Source: Albula goreensis (taxonomy: Eukaryota; Chordata; Actinopteri; Albuliformes; Albulidae). Taken from it: a stretch of DNA of 64,000 bases. Position 1 is the first letter of the stretch, and each line of letters begins with the position of its first letter. Made by a program: the position numbers and the translations under genes. This document shows positions 1-11,815 of the stretch, piece by piece. The stretch spans positions 12,805,131 through 12,869,130 of the forward strand of contig CM040742.1 in assembly GCA_022829145.1 (NCBI GenBank), in the 5' to 3' direction. A model generated the notes under the pieces. It did not search any database. It was not told the DNA's origin and saw nothing but the letters and a program-made list of their open reading frames with translations.

Positions 1-556
1 GAGAAATCCTCCCATAATTTTCAGCCATGTTAAAGTCCTCGCTGGCAGACAGTGATAACTTGCATCTTTCAAAGTGATAAGAAATGAGGAAAAACGGACA
101 GCTTTTTCCCACCAGTTTCAAAAGCCGGCGAATGAGATGCGAACAGTTCATAAGACATTCTAAATCCTGCACAGTTTAAAAAAATAAATGACTTGTTTGA
201 TGATAAGGAAGTTTAGCATACTTTGATGAGCCAATATTCAGACAACAGATAAGAATAAGGTTAATATGGGCAGGTGGGGGGATTTAAGCTTTTAATACAC
301 TCACAATGTACAGGAAAAAAATGAACTTAAAAGGCTGCCATACTGGGGTTCATACAGAATAAAGGAGGGAGCCATTATGTGTACAGGTCAGTGGTGTCTC
401 TGGATGTGAGATATTGATCTTTCAGTGAGAGAGAGGAACCACAGACATAAAGACTGCCTCAGCCAAACTGCCTCAGCCAAACTGCCTGTGTTAGAGGAGA
501 GAGTGATCACTCAGAGGGAACACTGAGATAAGCCTTTCTGTATACACACAGAAAGT
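1..556. other. Intergenic sequence, nothing recognised
   Basis: AT-rich unique-looking sequence with no supported open reading frame, splice pattern or recognised repeat. A short direct repeat of about 20 bp (aactgcctcagcc repeated around 454-490) is the only internal structure seen. Confidence 0.5.
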
Positions 557-752
557 GCACACACACACAAAACACTTGCGCACACACGCACACAAACACA
601 AAGCGTATGCATACACACACAGAAACACAAGCAAGAAACACACGCACACGCACACAAATGCACAAACACAAATGCATGCATACTCACACACAAACGCAGA
701 AACACAAAACGCATGCACACACGCACACACACACACACACACAGACTGTTAA
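557..752. repeat. Imperfect (CA)n-rich microsatellite block
   Basis: About 195 bp dominated by ACAC runs interrupted by GC and AT dinucleotides, ending in a purer (AC) run at roughly 725-743. Open frames on both strands here are only low-complexity Cys/Val or His/Thr translations of the repeat and are not genes. Confidence 0.9.
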
Positions 753-1319
753 TGTTCAAAAAAGGAATGGACCTAACATGGCACAGGTGCTCTAACTAAA
801 AGCACAAGGAAGTCTGCTTCCTCACTCGCTGCCGCCTGAGAGAGAGATCCATCACAAAACGGCCTTATCAGAGCCGGCCACTGTTCATTCAGCCCGCCAT
901 AATCTGCGTGACCTCAGAAAGGGGCTCTAGACAGGCATGGAGGCATTTCCCACTTTCCTTATCGCATTAAAAATAACTAGCCCGCTTCATCCTGAGGCCT
1001 GGGAATGTGACACGCTAGCGCGGTAGATGCCAACGCTAATGCTCCTCAGCATCCAGTGACAGCTGGAGAAAAGATGCCCGCGTCCAGCTAGCCTCACTTC
1101 AGTCCGGCTTATCGGGCTCAGGCAGTCTAACTGTACTATGGGGCCACACTTGGGGCTAAGTTCAGTCAAATGCAATTTGTTCCTGTTAAGGGAACTGCAA
1201 TGCAAACAAAACAGCATCACTTCTGGGAGCCAGGCAAATATTTCCTTTGGTATATGATCTCTTCATTGTAAAACAGAATATTGCCTTTGAAGTGACTACA
1301 GTCAGTTTTTCATTGCATT

Positions 1320-1531
1320 GCATACGCCCTTAAAGACACACAGGGCCTAATTTGGTAAAGTATTTAGCACATGCAAGACTGTTTCGCTAAAAGTCAAGAG
1401 AGCATATGACTGATTGAGGCACTTTGCTAGCTCCAATCACACATCATGTCACTGAAACTGCATGTACAAAAAATGTAACATTTGCTAAAGGCTTTGATAA
1501 ATCTAGCCCTAATTGTATTCAACTGAATGTG
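1320..1531 (+). mobile_element. Short TIR element, copy 1 (MITE-like)
   Basis: This is related to a second copy near 63.05-63.26 kb in the same orientation. Shared stretches include a core around catgtacaaaaa followed by gctttgataaatc. The left end here reads GCATACGCCCTTAAAGACAC. It matches the reverse complement of the right end of the other copy at 17 of 20 bases, so the two copies together define terminal inverted repeats. The right end of this copy has decayed. There is no coding capacity. A non-autonomous DNA transposon (MITE) fits, but the superfamily is not assigned. Confidence 0.55.
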
Positions 1532-2819
1532 ATCTGCTTTGCTAATAAACCAATGGTCAGTCACTAACTGCTGACCAATTCACACAACAGAAAGGTGAAT
1601 GCATGAAATGATAAAACACCAGCCAACCAATTCCAGCCTCAGAAATCTGCAGGCACCAATGAGATTACAGGAAACCAAAACCAAAAAGGTTTAGAAAAGC
1701 TATTCAATAAGCTCTATATGTGATTAAGCATCTAGAGTGGTAACTAGTGACACATGCTAATATATACTGTGGCTGTCATGGACCTAATTTCTATCATCAT
1801 ACACATCAGTAAGTGACAGCAGGGCATTTTTTTTTGCCAGAACATAAACCAAGCTCGACTTCCTGTTCATTTCCTGTGCGGCCTCTTACACAAAAAAATA
1901 ACGATTACTTTGAGTACAGCAGCAACAAATGTCGTCACACGAACAACTTTAAATAGATTTAGTTGGTATGACCGGGCTGGCAGTGCATGTACATGACACC
2001 GTAACAAAAACGATTTCCCGGTTTTTGATGGATTCTTTCATTTTTACGGTTCTGCCATTCTGTACAGTGCCCAACAGCATATACCTATAAGCAGCATATG
2101 TATAGAGAAAAAAACATTCCCACAATGTTACAGAATATGATTTCGAAGTGTATCAGTGACAAGCCATATAATATAATGTTGGCTCATTCAGCACAAAATA
2201 TAGTAATGTTAAAATAACCTACATATTCATTTCAGCTGGACTATATGGACTGTTGTGAAAAAACAGTACAGCTATTTTTTACTCCATTCACATTGGCAGA
2301 GGTCTTAAAAGAGGATGTGGGGTTAAATATTATGTTGATTCATCACATCCTTTGAATCACAGATGTGTCTCACAGAAGAAAGCCAGGCCTGTCTTACTTT
2401 CGCAAATTACTATATCATATGACATATCTATTACATACACAGCAATGTGTGTATAATACATGTCAAGCCTTTCAGAAGCAAAATATATATATGTCAAGAA
2501 CTTACTCTCTGGATTTTCCATAGATCTTTTTCCAGTCAAGAAAAAAAATCCTAAGCCAAAGTCCTTGCCAGCAAAAGTATCAACATCATCTAGAGTGAAT
2601 TATTCATTCAGACATAAAAAAGATGGACAGCCACCAGACCATACATAAAGAATTAATGATCGAGTTAGCAAAGAATGTCTGAATCTAGGTTAAAATAGTC
2701 CAAGCGACAGAGACAACTTCCTAACTAGTCCGTTTCAACAGGACAGGTCTAACTTTCTGTGTTTGTGTTTGCGTTCAGCTGTCGAAAAACACTTGTGAAC
2801 CAGAAGTGAGAAAACCAGA
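1532..2819. other. Intergenic sequence without a supported gene
   Basis: AT-rich sequence. On the minus strand, 2504-2591 has an open frame flanked by a plausible acceptor and a good GTAAGT donor. It resembles no family I know and is discussed as a finding only. Confidence 0.4.
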
Positions 2820-3263
2820 AGTCAGACGTTGTGCGTTCCCGTATGGACGAGATCGCTCAGGTCTATTATGCTACGGTTGCGCTCGCTGAGATCGCCCTAG
2901 CGCTGCCCTTGCGCAGTGGCTTCTGATCTGTAATCCGACAGAGGCACCGGCTGAAAGGAGGGAAACAAACAGACAGACAGAGAGGGAGGGAGGGAGGGAG
3001 AGAAGAGAGAGTACTCACGGAAAGAAGAGAAGGCAGCCAGCGGCCGGTCTGGAGCTGTCTGGCACACTCTCTCTCTCTCTTTCCCTCGCTCTCTCTCTGT
3101 GCTAGACGTTTGACTGCATGTGCGGCACAGATTGGGTGAGTAAGAGTGAGAGAGAGTTCCAGAGAGGAAAACCGCAGAGCATTCGGGCTGGGGCACTCAT
3201 GCGCTCTCTCTCTCTCTCATCTTCTCTCCATCTCTCTCACTCTTGCACTCTGTAGCTCAGTAA

Positions 3264-3297
<34 letters not shown>

Positions 3298-3540
3298 GCT
3301 GGCGGTACAGAACCCAGAGGCCACTCTCTTCCTGTGGCGGGCTTTTCCCGCAGAGAGCGCTGTTAGCATTAGCGTCGGCGTGGGAGAAGCGTTGGAGCGC
3401 ACGTGGATCTCAGAGCTCAGTTCCCAGCCATGCGCCCCCCCCAGGCCCAACCCCTGGGACTTTTTTCCACCCTCTGTCACGTAAAGGCCTCGCGCGTCTT
3501 AGATCATGTGCGCTAACGACTGCTGTGTGCGGGATGGTGT
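2820..3540. promoter_or_regulatory. CpG- and CT/GA-rich promoter-like block
   Basis: Local CpG content is clearly higher than in the surroundings (for example 2830-2915 and 3350-3540). The block is interleaved with GAGG/CT tracts, including (CT)n runs around 3068-3082, 3202-3220 and 3268-3294. A GTGAGT donor-like site lies on the minus strand near 3017. This combination resembles a TSS region with a noncoding first exon, but the transcript it would serve is not identifiable here. Open frames across it are low-complexity Ser/Leu or Arg/Glu translations. The promoter call is an inference from composition. Confidence 0.35.
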
Positions 3541-3857
3541 GCAGCATTCTCCCTTCATTTGTCCCCAGAGCCTGGCCGCTCCGTTCCACTGGGGTGAGAG
3601 CACTTTTTAAAAATTTTTAAAGAATAAGAAGGGTGGAGGCACTTCCAAAAAAAAAGGATGATTTTTGGGTTATCAGCTCAAACCTGAATTATAATAATAT
3701 TATTCCTTTTAACTGAGCATGTCACAAATGGAGTGCCACTTTTTCTTTCAAGTAGTTTTTTGCTTGTTTTTTCCCCCCCTTCTCTTTCTCTTTCCTCAGC
3801 CCCCGCAGAATTAAAAATAACAGGACAGATGTGCTTTGCCTGCAGTCTATCCTCAGA

Positions 3858-3879
3858 CACACACACACACACACACACC
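3858..3879. repeat. (AC)n microsatellite
   Basis: About 11 perfect AC units. Confidence 0.9.
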
Positions 3880-4118
3880 TAATTGCTGATGTCCTGTCTT
3901 AAACTCCTGCCCAAACCCTGATGACAATGCCCCCCTTTGTCCGGCGCAGAGCCTCAGCCACACTGAGGGAAAGGGAGCGAGGTCCTGCCCAAGCCAACCT
4001 GAAACGCATTTCCTCTCTTTTTTAACAGCTACCAACCTGAAACCATAGGAAGCTGACTACAGAGCTGTGGAAATGAAAATGACTTTCTCAGAGTGAAACT
4101 GGAGCCTGGGAGGGCAAG

Positions 4119-4121
<3 letters not shown>

Positions 4122-4151
<30 letters not shown>
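4122..4151. repeat. Poly(A) tract, 30 A
   Basis: A run of 30 adenines. It may be a retroposon tail, but no element body could be recognised beside it. Confidence 0.9.
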
Positions 4152-4154
<3 letters not shown>

Positions 4155-4539
4155 TTACCGCCAGTGCCAAGGTTTGTGGTCGGCAGTTAACAAAAAATGC
4201 TCAGAAGAACACTGACTGACCACACCCTTTATGCCACACAAAAGCGTGTTTTCCAAAGCAAACCCTGAACGACTGTTAAGAGAAAAAAAAAGTTTAAAAG
4301 AAACTTTTAGGAGGCAGCCCATCTTGCATTAATGTGGAGTCAAACTGTGATTAAGGCAAAGATTGCGCACCACCCGCTAATGGGAAATTACAAACCCTGA
4401 TGCAGATGTTGCGTTTGGGCTTCAGTGCTGGATTAACCACTGTGCTCATGAGGGTGCCTGCCACCAGCCATGCTTACGGTGCGGTCACAGGATCCCTGTA
4501 ACCTGAGACTGTGTGTTTCCTGGGTAATTTAGTGTTACC

Positions 4540-5035
4540 TTACATTTTGGCCATTGAGCAGATGCTCTCTTCCAGCACACCTTAACTTAGAGTTTCACAC
4601 CTCATCCGTTTATACAGCTGGACATTTAGCTGATGTAATTCAGGTCAAGTGCCTTGCTCACGAAAACTGCAATAGTGCTCTACCTGGAGTCAACCCTCCA
4701 GGCTCCAGCTTAGAGGAAACACACCCTTACAGCTAGCAGACATAAGTATGCAGAGTAAGTTGCACAGTTCAAAATTTTTCCACAACGTCCATTTATGCTG
4801 CTGGACATTTATACCAAAGCCATTCAGGTAAGATTCTTCTCTCAAGGGTACAACAGTAGTGCCCTACCTGGGAATAAAATCAGACAGTCATAGCCATAGC
4901 AAGTTATACAACTGAAATTGTTTTTCATACTATTCCAGACAGGTACCTTGCACATGGCTACAACAGCAGTGTCAATCCTGGTAGTCCATTACAAGCCCAG
5001 CTCCTTACCCACTATGGTACACCACCACCAATTAG
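4540..5035 (-). mobile_element. Two decayed tRNA-derived SINE copies, antisense
   Basis: Two successive degenerate units (about 4540-4712 and 4775-5035). They carry the usual landmarks of a common teleost SINE read in reverse: the attgagcagatgctct tail region, acagctggacattta, a caattcaggt-like stretch, a ccttgctca stretch, and at the far end a reversed B-box/tRNA-like part with caagcccagctcctta. The family name is not assigned. Confidence 0.6.
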
Positions 5036-5249
5036 CCCAGTGATATCCCCTGGCTTAATGCCAAACCCTCAACCTGAGCCAGGGCCAAGACCCTGTGGTG
5101 AAAGTGTTGCCTCTGAAAACGCCACCCGCGATGACGCACGGGGAACTGTCCGTTGTAATCTGTGTCATATCTGTCCTCTATCTTACTTCTCCAAACACAG
5201 CCAGGACTTCCTGTTCCCTGAGCCAGTGCCTCTGCTGAACCTCTTATAG

Positions 5250-5395
5250 ACTGTGGGGGCAGTGTAGCATTATGGTTAGTGAACAAGGCCTATGACTAAG
5301 AGGTTGCAGGTTCAAATCTCAGATGGAGTACTACAGTTACATCCTTGAGCAAAACATGTAAACTGAATTACTTCAATAAATATTCTGCAGTAGAA
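5250..5395 (+). mobile_element. tRNA-derived SINE, sense
   Basis: The tRNA-like head contains an A-box-like segment (tatggttagtgaacaaggc, near 5271) and a B-box-like GGTTCAAATCT near 5309. It is followed by the SINE body (ccttgagcaaaacatgtaaactgaatt) and a partial tail. It is the best tRNA-like head in the window. It is not a functional tRNA gene, because no cloverleaf can be closed. Confidence 0.65.
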
Positions 5396-6097
5396 CTTGA
5401 TTTGACTTCTCCAGATAAGAACCTTTGTAAGGTGGACTGAAACTCCCCTGGGCCAATACAAAAAAAAAGTAGTAGCGCCTATCTAGGATCAGATGTTCCC
5501 TGTGTGTGCCCCAACCTTGTCCATTGAGAGCTGAAAGGCAAAACAGATCCCAGATCAGTAATCTGATACTTAATAAAGGCCCTCTTCCCTCAAAAAGCAC
5601 TGCTCATCCCTTAACAGAGAGAAGCAAACAGTAGCAGTTTCCAGCAGATTAGGGGACAGGGTTGGCAGGGTTTTGTCATTTGTCAACATAATATACATAA
5701 TCTGAATAAAAGGTCAGGGGGGATGAATAACCGTGGCTATGCCCTACGCTATTGCTCATGTATAAACAGATGAAATGGACAAGCTGTGTATTTGGAATCA
5801 GAGGCATAGCTGGACAGTGATGTAAGGTTTTGGAGCAGGCCGTGCACTGGCCCATTCAAAGGAAACCTTCTCCTGATCCCGGGATGTTCCCTTTTTTCCT
5901 GGCCTCACTTCTCTACTGTCAGGTCTGTCATCCAAAACATTTCGACTGAATGTCAAAACTTTCCACGTGTACAATAAACCCATGTTGGTATTCAAAGTCA
6001 TTCATGCACAGAATCACGCGCACACACACTTGCACATAAGCACACACATTCAAAAGTACACAAGCGAAAACTTACTCAAGCAGCCACAGGTGATCTG
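5396..6097. other. Intergenic sequence, nothing recognised
   Basis: No supported coding, RNA or repeat feature beyond short A tracts and a few scattered CA dinucleotide runs near 6018-6050. Confidence 0.4.
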
Positions 6098-6098
6098 A

Positions 6099-6134
<36 letters not shown>
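6098..6134. repeat. (AC)n microsatellite
   Basis: About 18 perfect AC units. Confidence 0.9.
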
Positions 6135-6136
<2 letters not shown>

Positions 6137-6483
6137 CTTCCCGACACATGATGAACAGTACGAGCTACTGCTAGACAACAGAGACATTTTATTATGGCAA
6201 TGACTACATCTCCAGAGCTGTAAAAGCAAATGAAAAAACATAATAGGAACTCCAATATTTGGATAGCGCTTTCCAGTTCACTCGGACTAAGCTCCATAAA
6301 TGCTCTGTCAACAGGCCACGTCGTTCTCAGACACTGGCGATAGCATCAGCGCTACGCTTCCTGTAAGAGGCGGAACAGCGTGATCCTTGCAGTTTCTCCA
6401 AGGAACCAAATAAATTGCCCACGCAGTGAAGACAACGGAAAAAGTGCTCAGACCAACAGACAGTCAGAGGAGATGTAGCCACA

Positions 6484-6537
6484 GATTTAAAAAAAAAAAA
6501 AAAAAAAAAAGTGTTTTTTTTTTTTTTTTTTTAAATC
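6484..6537. repeat. A22/T19 inverted repeat (long hairpin)
   Basis: GATTT followed by 22 A (6489-6510), a 3-nt GTG loop, 19 T (6514-6532) and AAATC. The five flanking bases on each side continue the palindrome, giving a near-perfect stem of about 24 bp with a three-base loop. On either strand it could extrude as a cruciform or, if transcribed, fold as a hairpin. Confidence 0.9.
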
Positions 6538-8904
6538 AAAGAGTGTATTATCAGCAATGCTCATTTCTTCTCATCTTACATAAAACTCAAGTCACTTCCT
6601 GTGGGCCAAATGAAGTGACCTCTGTGTGTGTCTGTGTGTGTGCATGAATGTTTTCATATGCTGTATGTCATACATTGGTGGCTGAGTGTCTGTTTTCTTT
6701 TACTGGTGGGTGTTTTTGTTTGTCTGTGCAGATTTGACTTGTGTGTGTGTCTGGAAATCCAAACATCTGTACTGTGGTTCGGTGTCAGTTCAAAATCAAT
6801 GTCACATCTAACCAAGAGCCAAAGCTGATTAAATATTTAAAGAAGGGACATGAAAGAACTGATCTAAAAGGAAGTGAAAACAGTGCTTTGCTCCAGAGGA
6901 TCCCACCTACGCCTGGTGTGACTCAACTGCCACAAAACACAGTTCCACAGACTACTGGTATTAGTTTTAATCAGTAAATGATTGTTCCCTAATTTCAGCC
7001 CTTCGGACTGAAAACAGAGGAGCATAGATTGGTAACAATGTTACAGAAAAATTCACAATCAATTTTTGTACTAAAGGCGTAAACATTTGAATGCCAGTTA
7101 TATTGAGTGGAACTAACAATCAGAGTCTCTGATTTCATTCCAAAGTATCACCACAGGCGTGTAAGCTAATTAGAGGGGAGCTAACAGTCATTGGGTCAGA
7201 TTCAAGGGAAAATACCAATCACAGAGTCTGATGTCATACTTCTCTAGTTATCAAGTGGATGCTCGGGGATGCTTAAGTGTTGGGCTGGGTATAGAAAAAT
7301 ACCATCAGCAGCATGCAACACCATATCACTGATGAATAAAACAGGTCAAAACATTTTAATCTTGTAGTCTAAACTATAAAATGTTGATTGCAGTAGTTTT
7401 TCTTTTAATGACATCAAACTCCATGGGTCCAAAGTCCAAATCTTCTCTCGCTACTCAACCACCAGTGTCTCACAGTGTGTCACAAAATCTGAAACCCCGC
7501 CTCTTCCTTAGCCCCACCCTGAGAGTCACTGTGATTGGTGAAAAGATAATGGTTACATGCTGAGAAGAAGATGGGGTTGATAGCGCTGAATGGCACTGCA
7601 TGTGAGGTTTGACAGGTTGTAACAAACCCTGAGCATAATCATACACACAACTCCTGCCCATGCAGGTGCTTTTTGGAGCTGAAAGGCCATCAGGTGAGAC
7701 GGAGGATGGAGAGGTAGCTGTAGTCTTCCCTGGGAGGAGGAAAGGGAACAGAGCGTTACTGGGCTCACTGAGGGGACGCAGAGAAGTGTACCAGGGCTAC
7801 AGATGGCCCTCCACTGCTCCAAATGACCAGCTGACCAACTGGGAACCAAGCAGTCGGACTTCTACATATCAGTGAAGTTGTGTTTCTGACATTAGTGACC
7901 TTCATGAGATCTGCCATTCTGTTCTAATGCCACAAATATGTGATGTGATATTCACAATAAATAAAGGTTGGAGGACTGCATATCTGCATATCTGAGATGA
8001 CATTAATACTACCAATAATGAAACAGTTATTCAGGGCTTAACTGACCAATTATTACAATGATTACAAATTGTGCTTATCTGCAAGTCTTGGTGAGATTAG
8101 TCACTTCCATTGATTCTACTACAAGTGTGGAAAACTTCAATAGGTCCAATAGGGCTAATGTGTATGGTTTTGTTTCTGCTAATTACCCTGCTTAATAAGC
8201 CTATTAGCTGGATACAGCAATGCAGATTCACTGATTGATTACACCAGGATAAAATGTTTCATAAGCCGGGACATGACCACAATCCTGGGCTGTTCCTTAT
8301 GACCTTATACAGAAATTTACCTGATCTGAAAAAGATCTAATTATCTAATAATAAATGATTGGGATAGTAATATAATTGAGAGCAGAAGATGGAATGAAGT
8401 CCAAAAGGAGACACAGGCCTCCTGGCACACCCCTGCTCTACCACACAGTTTAATATTTGCAGTTTTTAAGGGCCAGAGGAATGTGCATTTGACCTTGAGA
8501 TGGAATACATATTTTTAATGATGATGTAGTTAATCAGGGCCTAGGGGAAGCTTTAAACAAGAAATTCAGATATTGATTTTTTTTGTCTTTTAAGAGCAAT
8601 CATTGCTACTTGCATTCATGAAAATAAATTAATATTTCAGAGCATTTGTGGTAAACACAACTTGGTTTCCCTTTGCCTGCTGTGGAGCTGCTTGTTTGAA
8701 ATTGCACGGCAGATCATTTTCAGCCCTGTTGGGACTCGGGCCGATATGTGTTGACAATTCGTCAGCTGTGGTGTTTGTGGTGTTTACGGATTACTCAGAT
8801 GTGTAGGCCTCTCTGTACAGTAGCCAGCTCAGCGAGGAATGGCCGTCCTTTATCTGTGCCTGCTTCATTTACTCTACGGTTGTGGGGGCTGAAGCCTATC
8901 TTAC
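6538..8904. other. Intergenic sequence without a supported gene
   Basis: Mixed unique sequence with a GT-rich patch near 6622-6645. The short open frames here lack splice or codon support. Nothing else was recognised. Confidence 0.4.
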
Positions 8905-9210
8905 TATACAATGGGTGAGGGCAAGGACACACCCTAGACAGGTTGCCAGTCCAGTACAGGGCCACACAGACAAACACTTACTCACTCACTCACTCACTCA
9001 CTCACACACACATGCACGTACGCTTGCATGCTCACACGCACACACACACACGCACTCCTCTGTTTGGCAAGTTCAATCTGCCTAAGCTACATGCCTTTGG
9101 ACTGTGGGAGAAAACCGACATGGCCATGAGGAGAACATGCAAACTCCACATATAGAGGGCCCAGTCATGGTGGGAACTGAGCCCTTTTGAACCACTCTGC
9201 TGGTCGAACA
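8905..9210 (+). repeat. Common teleost dispersed repeat with CA/ACTC insert
   Basis: It matches, from memory, a repeat widespread in fish genomes: gacaggttgccagtccagtacagggccacacagacaaacac, then a simple-repeat zone (ACTC and CA units, about 8979-9056), then tttggactgtgggag and gagaacatgcaaactccacat. It is probably derived from a LINE 3' region, but the family is not assigned. Open frames over the CA zone are low-complexity. Confidence 0.55.
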
Positions 9211-9815
9211 ACAATAGCTTTTTTGTGTTTTTTTTTACAGCCAATATACAACATGGAACTGTCTCATGAGGGAAAGACAAGCAAAGGAGAAGTGAAAAAT
9301 GAAACAGAGCGCAGCATGTCGGTCTTCCCAAATCCACCCTCTGAAAATCCCAACCAATATCTAAGGATGTAGGCTGCTCTGGCATGCCAATTACCACTAC
9401 AGTAATTGCCTTTCCCTGACTGTAAGGCGAAGGGGTTTTCGATCTGGGCTTTGAGTTTCGATCTGTGTGCTCAGCCACTGCTAACAATATAGCAATCCAT
9501 CAGTAATAGCTGATCAATTCCTCTGTACAATTCGATTAGATAATTTGAGCCGATCATTTCTTCCAATACCAATTCATACCATTAAGTCAATCCCAAAAAA
9601 AACTGGAAAAGCACCCTCATATCTACAAATAGAAATGGTTTCAAGCAGTTTCCTCTGTTGGTTTTGTAACGTAGTGACAGTGTCATGAAATACTTTTCAT
9701 GATGTATGATATTGGCTATAAATATACCCTTTTCTACAGGCCACAGAAGAACAGCGCCCCCTTGAGGGAGCATGTTTAGGCCCAACACACATCTTTATAA
9801 TTAAGTTAGGACCTA

Positions 9816-10265
9816 CATTAATTTAATTTAATCTGAGGCATTTAGGAGATGCTCTTATTCATAGCAACTTACACAACTTGCATTTGAACACACTGCCCAT
9901 GTATACAGCTGGACGCAATTCAGGTAAAATAGGAAGGAAGTGTGGCAGAGCACCACCTGCACTGCTTATGTTACACTCAGGGGGTCCTTGTAACCTGAGA
10001 CGATGTTCTCTGGGTCCTTCAGTTTTACATTACAATTTGGGCATTTAACTGAGGCTCTCATCCAGAACAGCCTATATTAGTTACATTTTTACACAATACC
10101 CATGCTGGATATTCATTTACACACTACACTGGTATATAACTAGATATATACTGAGGAAATGTTGGTGAAGGGTAGAACAGAAGTGCCCTGATCTTGGAAT
10201 TGAAACCTGCAACCTCTGAGTTACAAGCCCAGCTCCCAAACCCATCATATACCACACTGCTGCCC
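9816..10265 (-). mobile_element. Two tRNA-derived SINE copies, antisense
   Basis: Unit one (about 9816-9990) has catttaggagatgctcttat, cttacacaactt and tgtatacagctggac. Unit two (about 10025-10265) has catttaactgaggctctcatccag, then agtgccctgatcttggaattgaaacctgcaacctctgagttacaagcccagctc, which is the reversed B-box and tRNA-like head, and ends at gctgcccc. Same family as the 4.5-5.4 kb copies. Confidence 0.65.
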
Positions 10266-11604
10266 CTATCAGCAATGTGAAATGAGGCCCGGCAGGATAT
10301 CTTCATTTTGGGAAGCAGATGTGAACCCTGCAGCTCTGAGTCCCAGCCACACCACTGCCACCTGTTACCAGCCTGGCAAGACAACAACTGCCCCTGCCTC
10401 GACTGGGAAAGAGAAGGGTTAAGCTGGTTAAGGTCATTAGTGTCATCGCTCTCCATAGAGGCCACTCCTGGTCAGGTTGGGCACCTGTAGATGCACAAAC
10501 TGAGTATATGCAGATTTTATATCACTGTCCAACAGCATAGGCAGTATGTGAGAAGTGGTGTGTCTGTCTGCAGTGTGGAAATAAACAAGGGGTCATTGTT
10601 ACATAGAACGGAGAATCATGTGACACGGCGGAGCAGGTTGCTGCATGAGGCTAAACAGTTATGTATAAACGGCTGCGTTCTGGTGGGAAAAGGGGAAAAA
10701 ACCCCAACAACCAGCAGCTTACACGCTTACCACCAGACATGTGTGCCGCAGCTGTGCTCACTCGCTGACTGTGCAGTCAGGAAGCCAGCCTCAGAATTCA
10801 GACCAGAAGGTGTGAAACTCCTCCTTGACCCTCCCTCAATAATAAAACCAGCGGACTCTCTTCCCTGGAGTTCCCTCCACACAGAGACCACAAAAAAAAA
10901 AAAAAACATCAAAGGGCTCTATTTTCATGATTCAAACTCATGGCAAACCGTCAAAACAGAAGGTGTTACCTTAACAAATTGCTTGCTGTGTTTATTTGAA
11001 ATCTACACAGCATCTATTTCACACAGCTAGAATGTGTTGGTTCCATAGCTGTAATGGCTGCACTTCAACATTCTGTAAGATGGGCCTTGGCCTGGCACAG
11101 AGATCCAATGATTGTGAGGCTGACAAACAAATGATGCATCAATTAGTAATGCAGTGGGTTTTTTTTTTTTAAATGATTGTTCCACGGGTTTAGGACAATG
11201 ACTCCTAGAGGAGTTTAGTAACTGTTAAGGCATCCCTTCGCTCCTCCTCATCCTGTTTGCCACAGAGGGTAAAGTCATAAACAGAGGGCTATAAATAGCT
11301 TCCATTCCACCCATACAATCATTGTACAAGAAAAACAAAAAAAAAACTTAACAATGTCCCCGTGAGTCATCAGTGATCTCCGTAAGAGATCACGACAGAT
11401 ACAATGATCGACTGCACAGACTTGTTGGTAAGGAGGTTTTGTGGAATTCATAACAAAGGGGCAACATCAACACAGCTGATAGGTGCAGAAACGAGGCCAT
11501 ATCGGTTTTTAGATTCCATGCCAACTCTTCTACCCTGAATGACTTATTAACCCCTATCACTCATGTGAAATGACAATTCGTTGATAAGCTCAAGAAATAC
11601 AACT
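10266..11604. other. Intergenic sequence without a supported gene
   Basis: A 179-aa plus-strand open frame crosses 10491-11030. It has no recognisable domain, poor codon character and a poly(A) tract inside it, so I do not call it a gene. Nothing else was recognised. Confidence 0.4.
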
Positions 11605-11815
11605 AGAGTTACATTACAGTTATTTAGATGACACTTTTATCTAAAGTGGCTTAGGGTTAATTTGACTAATCAGGGGCCAGTCCCCCTCTGGGAGTGATGT
11701 TGAGGGTCTGGCTAAATGGCCCATCAGACGCAATGATCATTTTGTGGCTAGACCGGGACTTGAGCGACCAGTTCCAAGTCACACACTTTAGCCACTAGGC
11801 TACAGGCTGCCCTAA
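11605..11815 (-). mobile_element. SINE-like repeat, antisense
   Basis: It contains tttagatgacacttttatctaaagtggctta at one end and ctttagccactaggctaca plus gctgcc at the other. This is the pattern of the same tRNA-derived SINE class with a different central part. Confidence 0.5.

Noticed and set aside
491..795. Overlapping Cys/Val-rich and His/Thr-rich open frames
   Set aside because: Direct translations of a CA/GT microsatellite. The same applies to frames at 19.3-19.6, 20.08-20.35, 30.08-30.4, 48.6-49.06 and 49.98-50.4 kb.
2820..3540. First exon of NXN, expected from mammalian synteny
   Set aside because: No frame on either strand resembles the NXN N-terminus or a thioredoxin-like fold with a CPPC motif.
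5250..5330. Possible tRNA gene (A- and B-box-like words)
   Set aside because: No cloverleaf can be closed, and the sequence runs into a SINE body. It is a SINE head.
10491..11030. 179-aa plus-strand open frame
   Set aside because: No recognisable family, an internal poly(A) tract and no exon borders. A frame of this length is expected by chance in 64 kb.
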